A DNA stretch of 22,791 nucleotides from DATKZS01 sp035527835 [NCBI: bacterium] (lineage in GTDB: Bacteria > RBG-13-61-14). Shown here one piece after another: positions 17,138-22,791 of this stretch; position 1 is the stretch's first letter; the number at the start of each line of letters is the position of its first letter. Under the pieces are notes generated by a model. That model saw only the letters and a list, made by a program, of their open reading frames with translations. It ran no database searches and was not told the origin of the DNA. The translations under genes and the position numbers were made by a program. The stretch spans positions 1-22,791 of the forward strand of contig DATKZS010000222.1 in the NCBI GenBank assembly GCA_035527835.1, in the 5' to 3' direction.

Positions 17138-17175
17138 AACAGGGGCGCGGGTTTAACCACCCGCGCCCCTGTTTT
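17138..17175 (+). terminator. rho-independent terminator after hppA
   Basis: A perfect 15-base stem, AACAGGGGCGCGGGT (17138-17152) with 17159-17173, a 6-base loop and a short T run after it. It lies 24 bases after the hppA stop. Confidence 0.93.
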
Positions 17176-17269
17176 AGTCGGACACAACAGACCGGCTCAC
17201 AAAGGGGAGCGGGTGCCCTCACCTGCGTCTCTCTTGAGCCGACGCCGCTATCATCCTATATTCAAAGCA

Positions 17270-18721
17270 ATGGCACCCGCTTCTCAACCCATCTACCTCG
17301 TCGCCCAGCTCAAGCGCGGCGTCCAGCTCGACGGCAGGATCCCGCCCTTCGGCATCATGTGCGTGGGCGAGGCCCTGCGCCGGGCCGGGCGCCGCGTGCG
17401 CCTCTTCCACCTTGACGGCGATGACGGCGAGAAGCTGTTCTTGAAGGCCGTCCGCGAGGACCGGCCGCTCTGGGCCGGCTTCTCCAACTGCGTCTCCACC
17501 ACCATCCGCCACGACCTCGCCCTCTCCCGGGCGCTCCATGCGCAAGGCGTCAAGATCGTGTGGGGCGGGGTGTTCGCCACCGCGCTCACCGACACCGTGC
17601 TCCGCGAAGGCAGCGTGGACTACGTGGTGAGGGGCGATGGCGAGCGGCCGGCCGTGGCGCTCACCGAGGCCATCCTGAACAACGCCCCGCCCGCCGGCAT
17701 TCCCGGAGTGGCCTGGCGCGACGGCGAGGAGATCGTCTCCACCCCGCCCGCGCCCCAGGAGCAGGACCTCGACCGCTACCCCATGGCCCTCGACCTCGTG
17801 GACTGGAACGACTACATCTTCCGCGAGCCCGCCGCCGCCATGGTCAGCGCCAGCATCAGCCTCTCCCGCGGCTGCCCCTTCGGATGCGCCTTCTGCACCA
17901 ACTCCATGGACCCCGGAAGACGACTCTGGCGCGGCTACAGCCTGGACTACATCAAGGAGATGGTCACGTTCCTGAAGACCCGCCACGGCGTGGGCGCCGT
18001 CTATCTCCAGGACGACAACCCCTTCGGCAAATTAAAGGAGGGAATGAAGCAGGTCGAGAGCCTCGGCCTCAAATGGATCAGCGCCGCCCACCTCCAGTAC
18101 GCCACCCCCGACTTCCTCGACTGGGCCCGCCAATGCGGATGCCTCAACCTCTCCTTCGGCATCGAGTCCGGATCCGACCGTATCCTCGGTAAAATGAACA
18201 AGCGCATTGACCGGGCAACCATCCGCGAGCGCATGAGACTGGTGGGCGACAAAAAAATCCCCTCCTGGGCCATGTGGATGGCATACGTGCCCGGCGAGAC
18301 CATCGCCGACCGCCGCGCCACCTTCTCCCTCATGGACGAACTCTACCACGTCAACCCCATCGTCCAGAGCCACCTCTCCGTGTATCAGGCCTATCCCGGC
18401 ACTCCCTTCTACGAGGAAAGCAAAAAGCTCGGACTCCGCGAGCCGCAATCACTCGACGAGTGGGCCGACTACACCGGCATCATCGCCCCCCTGATGGGCG
18501 CAAGACTCCGCAAAGTAAAACGCATGACCCGCGACCTCCGCGCCCTCTACTACTACGGCTCCGCCCAAAAACAGCTCCATCCCGCCATCCGCAAAATCCT
18601 CAAGCGCCGCGTCCAGGGCGCCACCTTCTCCGGACCCCTCGAAGAAACCCTCCACTACGCCCGCCTCGCCCGTGACGCCGCCGCCGATTTGAAGAAAAAA
18701 ATAATCCGCGGGACAAAATAA
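17270..18721 (+). CDS. B12-binding-domain radical SAM enzyme
   Basis: A 483-residue enzyme with an N-terminal Rossmann-like cobalamin-binding domain (about residues 1-150; PPFGIMCVGEALRRAG, then VVRGDGE) and a radical SAM TIM barrel. The [4Fe-4S] cysteines are Cys202, Cys206 and Cys209 in SRGCPFGCAFCTNS. The B12 domain lacks an obvious DxHxxG motif, as is frequent in this class, so cobalamin may be bound base-off without a lower histidine ligand or not at all. Such enzymes do methyl transfers or ring changes in many pathways; the substrate is unknown. The frame is open back to a GTG at 17213, which has a GGAG site only three bases away; the ATG at 17270 lacks a clear Shine-Dalgarno but sits just before the conserved domain. 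Both starts are possible. Confidence 0.85.
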   Translation: MAPASQPIYLVAQLKRGVQLDGRIPPFGIMCVGEALRRAGRRVRLFHLDGDDGEKLFLKAVREDRPLWAGFSNCVSTTIRHDLALSRALHAQGVKIVWGGVFATALTDTVLREGSVDYVVRGDGERPAVALTEAILNNAPPAGIPGVAWRDGEEIVSTPPAPQEQDLDRYPMALDLVDWNDYIFREPAAAMVSASISLSRGCPFGCAFCTNSMDPGRRLWRGYSLDYIKEMVTFLKTRHGVGAVYLQDDNPFGKLKEGMKQVESLGLKWISAAHLQYATPDFLDWARQCGCLNLSFGIESGSDRILGKMNKRIDRATIRERMRLVGDKKIPSWAMWMAYVPGETIADRRATFSLMDELYHVNPIVQSHLSVYQAYPGTPFYEESKKLGLREPQSLDEWADYTGIIAPLMGARLRKVKRMTRDLRALYYYGSAQKQLHPAIRKILKRRVQGATFSGPLEETLHYARLARDAAADLKKKIIRGTK

Positions 18722-18741
18722 TCCCGCGGACCTCATTTTTT
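18705..18741 (+). terminator. rho-independent terminator with the stop codon in its loop
   Basis: TCCGCGGGA (18705-18713) pairs with TCCCGCGGA (18722-18730), and a six-T run ends at 18741. The left arm is the last codons of the radical SAM gene, and its TAA (18719-18721) is in the loop. Confidence 0.85.
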
Positions 18742-18757
18742 GCTTCTTGATTCTTTC

Positions 18758-18789
18758 TTATCCGCGTTAATCTGTGTTCATCTGCGGCT
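18758..18789. repeat. half copy of the CGCAGATGAACGCAGAT repeat
   Basis: TTATCCGCGTTAATCTGTGT and the next 12 bases match the right arm of the palindromes at 2201-2281 and 4740-4820. No left arm is found. It separates two convergent genes. Confidence 0.8.
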
Positions 18790-18808
18790 AAAGAATTTAC
18801 TCCCTCCC

Positions 18809-19768
18809 TCAATACCCCGCGCACAGCCCCTTTTTCACCAGGCTGTACGCCGCGCCCTTGGGCGCCAGGAAAACGTAACAGACCTCGGCGCCGTCGCCGG
18901 TGAGACCGAAGATCTCCGCCTTGCCGTCCTGGTTCAGGTCATACACCTGCTCGACCGCCAGCGGCATCGGCATCTCCGCCCGCGCAAACCCCTCTCCCAC
19001 CGGCCGGAAGAGGCACGACTTGAGCTGCACGTCCTCGATCTCGAAGTCCGGGTCCGGACGCTCCCAGTACGACACGAAATAATAGCCCGACGCGTCCGCC
19101 TCCAGGTACGCCGGCACCGCCCGCGCGTCCTGGATGATGTGCCCGGCCGGCAGGTCCGCCGCGCACAAATGCACCAGCTTCTGCGCCAGCGAGTCGGTCC
19201 GGTCCAGGGCCTTGCCCGCGAAAACCTTGCGCACCTGGCCGATGGCGAGCGCGCCCTTGAACGCTATTCCGTGCCGGCTGAAAACCGACGGGTCCGCGTC
19301 GCCCTCCATTCTCAGGTCCGCCGCCACGATGATCGTTGATGGCGAGTTTCCCACGTAAGAAAAGCTCTCGATCCGGGCCGGCCACGCCAGCCCCTGTGCC
19401 GACACCACCGTGACCCGGTCCCCCGCCGCCAGCCCGCTCTTCTCCTTGAGCCGCGCGAGCTGGTCCTTGTCCGTGATCACGATCCGTTTCCGGTACGAAA
19501 TCTCCGGCTGCGACGGGTCAACCGTGTTCACGAAGCCGTAAGGGTACTTGATGTAGGCGTAGTCCAGCTCCAGGCTCATCGCGATCAAGTCGTGCACCGG
19601 AGGGACAAGGTTGATGTACGGTTCCGTGAAGAAAACGTTATCGGCGGAGAGCTTCACGCCCGCCCCGGGCGCCGGAGCGCTGGGCGCCGGAGCGGCATCC
19701 TGCGCCGACACCGCCGCCGCCAGCGCCAGGACCAGAAAACACGCGGCCGTTAATATCCATCTTTTCAT
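18809..19768 (-). CDS. secreted protein of unknown function
   Basis: A 319-residue exported protein. Residues 1-22 form a signal peptide (MKRWILTAACFLVLALAAAVSAQ), and a short Ala/Pro linker follows. The mature part is mostly beta-strand-like with many aromatic residues (LELDYAYIKYPYGFVN). Near the C-terminus, YDLNQDGKAEIFGLTGDG resembles a Ca2+-binding DxNxDG loop as found in FG-GAP/VCBS-type repeats. Three cysteines lie in the second half. I do not recognise the family. No strong Shine-Dalgarno or promoter is seen. The gene is convergent with the radical SAM gene and divergent from the PilZ gene. Confidence 0.75.
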   Translation of the reverse strand: MKRWILTAACFLVLALAAAVSAQDAAPAPSAPAPGAGVKLSADNVFFTEPYINLVPPVHDLIAMSLELDYAYIKYPYGFVNTVDPSQPEISYRKRIVITDKDQLARLKEKSGLAAGDRVTVVSAQGLAWPARIESFSYVGNSPSTIIVAADLRMEGDADPSVFSRHGIAFKGALAIGQVRKVFAGKALDRTDSLAQKLVHLCAADLPAGHIIQDARAVPAYLEADASGYYFVSYWERPDPDFEIEDVQLKSCLFRPVGEGFARAEMPMPLAVEQVYDLNQDGKAEIFGLTGDGAEVCYVFLAPKGAAYSLVKKGLCAGY

Positions 19769-19881
19769 GTATTCTCTCTCATCGCGCTTGCAATCGGACT
19801 ACCGGCCCCACCCGGGCGGCGCAAGGAAAAAGCGCCCGCCGCGCATGGCGGCCGACCTCTTGGGCCACTAGTTTAGACAAT

Positions 19882-19912
19882 TTGCGCGGGGGTTGCAAAA
19901 ATCATGTATAAT
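19882..19912 (+). promoter_or_regulatory. promoter for the PilZ gene
   Basis: A perfect -10 TATAAT (19907-19912). The best -35 candidate is TTGCGC (19882-19887) with a long 19-base spacer. Transcription would start near 19919, about 36 bases before the GTG start. Confidence 0.5.
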
Positions 19913-19954
19913 GTTTTATTTCTGAAGCCGGCGCCGGCGGCATGGAGGTTCTGA

Positions 19955-20290
19955 GTGGAGCGACGGAGATTCGCGCGCATTGAGGTGAGCATGATGCTGA
20001 GGTTCAAGACCCTGGAGCAGTTCGGCGAAGCCCTGGACGGCTCCGCCTGCGACTTGAGCGAGGGCGGCATCTGCATCAACTCCAGCCGCGCCAAGCCGGT
20101 CGGCACCCGCGTCGAGATCGAGCTCCCCGCCTCCGGCGGTCAGACCGTATCCATCCGCGGAACCGTGCGCTCCATCCGCTACAAGAACGGACAGCCCGAT
20201 AAAATGGGCATCGAGTTCGACGAGCTCCAGGACCCCGCCCTCGGCATCATCCAGCACCTCGTTAAAATGCAGGCAAACAAAGACTCCTGA
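19955..20290 (+). CDS. single-domain PilZ protein, c-di-GMP receptor
   Basis: A 111-residue protein made of one PilZ domain. The c-di-GMP motifs are both present: RxxxR as Arg4-Arg8 in RRRFAR, and DxSxxG as Asp33-Ser35-Gly38 in DLSEGG. The barrel ends with GTVRSIRYKNG and MGIEFDEL. The GTG start is supported by GGAGG six bases upstream. It should bind c-di-GMP and pass the signal to a partner, often in motility, secretion or polysaccharide making; no such partner is next to it. After the stop there is a small hairpin (CCATCAT/ATGATGG, 20327-20344). Confidence 0.93.
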   Translation: MERRRFARIEVSMMLRFKTLEQFGEALDGSACDLSEGGICINSSRAKPVGTRVEIELPASGGQTVSIRGTVRSIRYKNGQPDKMGIEFDELQDPALGIIQHLVKMQANKDS

Positions 20291-20350
20291 AACCATCCGC
20301 CGAATGAATGCCCGCTCCCGTCACCGCCATCATCTTTATGATGGGCCCGG

Positions 20351-20490
20351 TCAGAAGCCGTGACGCGCCATGATCCTTTTCAGCATCTCGGTGAGGCCCT
20401 GCGCGAGCATGTACGCGCCTTCGGCCTTGAGGTTCGAGGCGATGGAGCGGTCGAAGAGGAGGTTGAACACGGACTCGAAGCGGCGCCCAC
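20351..20490 (-). pseudogene. C-terminal remnant of an unidentified protein
   Basis: Read on the minus strand, 20490 to the TGA at 20351-20353 encodes a protein-like tail: RRFESVFNLLFDRSIASN, then a helix AYMLAQGLTEMLKRIMARHG. Nearly every codon ends in G or C, as in the real genes of the window. Upstream, the frame runs straight into repeat DNA (20491-20571) with no start codon or Shine-Dalgarno. It seems the front of a gene was lost or replaced by the repeat. The family is not recognised. Confidence 0.5.
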
Positions 20491-20571
20491 ACGAGACGTC
20501 CGCGCTACCCAGGATTGCTTGCCATGACGGTAGAACAATCCACTCTCGATTGCGAAGAACCGTCTTTTTTA
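20491..20571. repeat. dispersed-type repeat ACGAGACGTCCGCGCTACC...
   Basis: This stretch contains ACGAGACGTCCGCGCTACCC, then GGATTG (20512-20517) facing CAATCC (20536-20541), and ends at a T run. The sequence type is familiar from intergenic repeats of uncultured diderm bacteria (recollection, not searched). It joins the gene remnant at 20351-20490 to the end of the next gene. Confidence 0.45.
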
Positions 20572-21027
20572 TTACTCCGCGCTGCTGCCCGGCTCCGGTT
20601 CCGGCTCCTCACCCTCGTCCGGCGACGAGCCGTCGTCAGGGTTGTCAGGCTGACCCGGGTCCGGATTTTCATAGTTGCCCGAATCGCCGGAATCGCCCGA
20701 GTCGCCGCTGTCGCCCGAGTCCCCGCCATTGTTCTCATCACCGCTGTCGCCGTCCAGCATCAGCGCCGCGCCCATGGCCCCCGCCGCCTGCGACTGAGCC
20801 GTGCCGCCCGGAGCCGGAGAAGGCGCCGGAACCGGAGGAACGTCCGGAGGCTCGCAATCCTTCAGGCAATTGTGCAGGCAGTTCTTGTAACAGTCGTCAT
20901 CATGAACGCACGAGCTCGAGCAGCTCTCCACGCAGTCCCCCGCGCAGTCCCGCGCATGCATCCCATACGCCGCAATCCCCGCCGCCGCCGCCAGGACCGC
21001 CAACAATATTACCCATCCTCTCCTCAT
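20572..21027 (-). CDS. secreted or anchored protein with a symmetric eight-cysteine ladder and Gly-Asp-Ser tail
   Basis: A 151-residue protein. Residues 5-22 are a hydrophobic signal or anchor helix. Residues 28-58 hold eight cysteines in two equal sets: Cys28, 32, 36, 40 and Cys46, 50, 54, 58, each spaced C-x3-C, with five residues between the sets (VHDDD). Two helices with cysteines on one face, joined by a turn, could make four stacked disulfides like a doubled alpha-hairpinin. A Pro/Ala linker follows, then an acidic low-complexity tail (GDSGDSGDSGDSGDSG, later EEPEPEPG). The start has GGAGGG seven bases upstream. No family is recognised; a role in the envelope or outside the cell is inferred from the signal and cysteines. 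Confidence 0.7.
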   Translation of the reverse strand: MRRGWVILLAVLAAAAGIAAYGMHARDCAGDCVESCSSSCVHDDDCYKNCLHNCLKDCEPPDVPPVPAPSPAPGGTAQSQAAGAMGAALMLDGDSGDENNGGDSGDSGDSGDSGDSGNYENPDPGQPDNPDDGSSPDEGEEPEPEPGSSAE

Positions 21028-21224
21028 CCTGCCACCCTCCCGCCATCCGTTTACTATGTACCAATCAATTCAGCCGCGACCCTTGCAAGCCGCGGCCCCC
21101 ATCACCATGACAATCGAAACGCTCCCTATGATAGCACCAACCCGCCGCAACTGCTCACCAGATAATCGGCACAAGCCTCCTCGTCATCTGTATATAGCCG
21201 CTGGAGAAAGTGGAGAAAGGGTCA

Positions 21225-21262
21225 GACCCTTGCTTGGACCCTTGCTTGGTGACCCTTGCTTG
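21225..21262. repeat. triple direct repeat GACCCTTGCTTG
   Basis: The 12-base unit occurs at 21225-21236, 21237-21248 and 21251-21262. It begins inside GGGTCAGACC, a sequence like the ends of the GGGTCAGAG palindromes. The next part, GCGGGGACAGGGGACCG (about 21290-21306), is also repeat-like. There is no gene in 21028-21255. Confidence 0.8.
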
Positions 21263-21309
21263 TTACCGCCACCGCAAAAACCACTTTCGCGGGGACAGGG
21301 GACCGTTTG

Positions 21310-21552
21310 GGAAGGAAGGGCAAGGTCAACGTCCGCATCCCGATCGCCATCCTCAGGGCCGGAGTCAAGCTCACCACCCTGCTGCCCCAGGACGCCCGCG
21401 CCAGGATTGACGAGGAGCTGGAAAAAAAAGGCATCGGCCTGGGACTCAGCGACCTCGAAGGCGCCAGGCTCGAGCCCCTGATCGAGGCCCTGTCCCAAAA
21501 CCCCATTGACGTGGACGCCGAAGACGCCACCGTCAAAATTTATTGCGAGTGA
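21310..21552 (+). pseudogene. C-terminal half of a SHOCT/LiaX-type small regulator, front replaced by repeat
   Basis: The frame ending at TGA 21550-21552 encodes KVNVRIPIAILRAGVKL, later LEPLIEALSQNPIDVDAEDA and VKIYCE. This matches the C-terminal domain that usually follows an N-terminal SHOCT-like/YvlB-LiaX helix pair in small bacterial proteins. Here that N-terminal part is absent. The frame continues upstream only into the repeat DNA at 21225-21306, where the only start options are TTG codons without a Shine-Dalgarno. I read it as a truncated gene; a short expressed protein is less likely. Assignment is from memory of the family pattern. Confidence 0.5.
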
Positions 21553-21581
21553 CCCGCCCCCAAAAGTCCGGGCAAGCCATA

Positions 21582-21670
21582 GCTCCCACACGTGGGAGCG
21601 CCCTTCCGGGCGCGGTCCGTGCGGCAATTTATATGTCAGGCCGACATAAGGCGCAGGCACGGGGGCCTGC
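21582..21670. repeat. group of small hairpins
   Basis: GCTCCCA-CACG-TGGGAGC (21582-21599) is followed directly by GCGCCC-TTCC-GGGCGC (21598-21613), sharing two bases. A further CAGGC/GCCTG pair lies near 21655-21670. This REP-like block fills the space before the promoter at 21683. Confidence 0.65.
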
Positions 21671-21682
21671 CCTGGATTACTC

Positions 21683-21711
21683 TTGACACGCTTTATTACG
21701 GGTGCCATGAT
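21683..21711 (+). promoter_or_regulatory. sigma70 promoter for the NTF2-like gene
   Basis: TTGACA (21683-21688), a 17-base spacer and CATGAT (21706-21711), with TG one base before the -10 box. The start site would be near 21718, 40 bases before the ATG. Confidence 0.65.
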
Positions 21712-21757
21712 TTTCTGACGATGACGGCGCCGCGGCCGGCAGTCGAAAGTAAAGCCT

Positions 21758-22654
21758 ATGAAAAAATCATTAAGAGCATCCACGGCCGTGGTATTGATTA
21801 TGGCGGCCACGGCCATGAACTCGGCCGCCGGTATTGCCGCGAAGGACCAGGCCGCGAACGTTCTTGATGCATATCTTGAGGCCTTCAACCAAAAGGACAC
21901 AGCGGCATGGAGGGCAACCCATCACGGCGGATTTTTTGTCGTGGGTCCCGAAGGCAGGATCGAGGTATATGAGGCGCGGGACCGCATCCCGCCCATGTTC
22001 CGCTCCGATGAAATCAAACGGGTCCAATGGCAAAGGGCCGGGTGGGAGACGCGCGACGTGGTCCAGGGCTCCGAGAACAAGGTCCACGTCCAGACCCGCC
22101 TCACGCTTTACCGCGAGGACGGAAGCAGGGCGTGGAGCCAGGACGCGATTTACATCATCACCAACACCGACGGATGGGCCGTCGCTGGCGTGTCCACCAT
22201 GCCGCCCGTAACCTATGGGCCCGATGGAGCGCCCCCGCCGGCCCTCTCCCCAGACGCCCGGGCCGCGCTGGAAAAGCAGGCCATGCGGGTACTGGATGAA
22301 TTCATGGAAGCCTTTAACGCGCAGGATGAAGAAGCATATCTCGATACGCACAACTTCCCGCATTTACGGCTGGCCAACGAGGAATTCAAGCTCACCGGCC
22401 GCGATTCCACTCTGTTCGGAAGGCCCTTCTTCTTCTTCCTGCTCAAGGTCTCGACCGGCTTTAAATGGGACCACTCGGGCTGGGACCAGCGCATTGTCGC
22501 GCAAGCATCCCCCAAAAAGATCCACGTCCTCACCCGCTTCTCCAGATACACCGAAGACAATGAAAAATACGGGGCCTACGATTCGCTCTACGTCCTCACC
22601 CGTGAGGACGGGCAATGGGGAGTCAAAGGCCGCTCAAGCTTCGCGCCGCTCTAG
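21758..22654 (+). CDS. exported protein with two NTF2/SnoaL-like domains
   Basis: A 298-residue protein. Residues 1-28 form a signal peptide (KKSLRASTAVVLIMAATAMN, ending SAAGIAA). Two copies of an NTF2-like domain follow. Copy 1 begins VLDAYLEAFNQKDTAAW (about residue 35), and copy 2 begins VLDEFMEAFNAQDEEAY (about residue 178). Each has a matching second part, GWETRDVVQGSENKVHVQTR in the first and GWDQRIVAQASPKKIHVLTR in the second, then an end strand (DGWAVAGVS, DGQWGVKGRS). The copies are diverged, so the duplication is old. NTF2-like domains bind small ligands or act as enzymes; the role here is unknown. A weak Shine-Dalgarno precedes the ATG; the promoter lies at 21683. Confidence 0.82.
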   Translation: MKKSLRASTAVVLIMAATAMNSAAGIAAKDQAANVLDAYLEAFNQKDTAAWRATHHGGFFVVGPEGRIEVYEARDRIPPMFRSDEIKRVQWQRAGWETRDVVQGSENKVHVQTRLTLYREDGSRAWSQDAIYIITNTDGWAVAGVSTMPPVTYGPDGAPPPALSPDARAALEKQAMRVLDEFMEAFNAQDEEAYLDTHNFPHLRLANEEFKLTGRDSTLFGRPFFFFLLKVSTGFKWDHSGWDQRIVAQASPKKIHVLTRFSRYTEDNEKYGAYDSLYVLTREDGQWGVKGRSSFAPL

Positions 22655-22791
22655 GAGCCTGTCGGAGTATAGGCTCCGATGATTGATACATTATGATCTA
22701 TCATGGTCAACATTATGATTTCCCCTTTGCGACTTCAGAACAAAGGGCGGAGATGAATGTGTCCGCGCTCATTTTCAGGCGAAAAAGGGGC
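22654..22791. mobile_element. possible end of an insertion sequence, cut by the window edge
   Basis: Directly at the stop of the preceding gene lies GGAGCCTGTCGGAGTATAGG, with a small inverted repeat GGAGCCT (22654-22660) and AGGCTCC (22671-22677). GAGCCTGTCGGA-type ends are known to me from IS1182-like elements, from memory only. On the minus strand a frame from the right edge ends at TAA 22713-22715 (RLKMSADTFISALCSEVAKG) and could be the last codons of a transposase, but it is too short to recognise. The composition is less GC-rich than the neighbours. Confidence 0.3.

Overview
The window is GC-rich bacterial DNA with strong codon bias, clear Shine-Dalgarno sites and sigma70-type promoters (TTGACA boxes followed by TATCTT, TATTGT or CATGAT). 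A beta-barrel outer membrane protein with a signal peptide, an AsmA-like protein and a PilZ protein point to a Gram-negative, diderm bacterium. The spaces between genes are crowded with palindromic repeats of at least five families. Repeats of this look are common in uncultured diderms (PVC-related, Desulfobacterota-related and similar candidate phyla). I cannot place the organism more precisely than that.

Region 1 (1-3830, + strand): the tail of an unidentified membrane protein, then a strong promoter, a small outer membrane beta-barrel protein, and an energy-coupling-factor type cobalt/nickel importer (cbiM with a built-in PDGLE/CbiN-like tail, cbiQ, cbiO). A long palindromic repeat lies between cbiM and cbiQ.

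Region 2 (3842-7201, - strand): a nested composite palindrome, a DUF975/YciC-like membrane protein whose last codons lie in repeat DNA, an RDD-family membrane protein with its own promoter and hairpin terminator, and a GT39-type membrane glycosyltransferase.

Region 3 (7338-10911, - strand): a compact four-gene operon reading thiolase, DUF35, thiolase, DUF35. Both thiolase-fold proteins lack the usual catalytic cysteine, which points to an acyl-CoA enzyme outside ordinary thiolase chemistry, perhaps a retro-aldolase. This is the most interesting metabolic unit of the window. Its leader carries a long palindrome.

Region 4 (10978-14283): a polytopic membrane protein on +, then on - a small single-span membrane protein (50 codons, newly called here) placed directly upstream of a large AsmA-like protein.

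Region 5 (14421-18741, + strand): a palindrome related to the one in region 3, a possible structured leader, a membrane-bound H+-pyrophosphatase of the K+-independent type with a textbook terminator, and a B12-binding-domain radical SAM enzyme whose terminator overlaps its stop codon.

Region 6 (18758-22791): an accessory-looking stretch. It holds a secreted protein of unknown function, a PilZ c-di-GMP receptor, two gene remnants joined to repeat DNA, a secreted protein with a symmetric eight-cysteine ladder and a Gly-Asp-Ser tail, a secreted protein made of two NTF2-like domains, and what may be the end of an insertion sequence.

Themes linking the genes are inferred only: cobalt uptake could supply the cobalamin used by the B12-type radical SAM enzyme, and the pyrophosphatase could recover energy from PPi made by CoA-thioester activation that feeds the thiolase/DUF35 enzymes.
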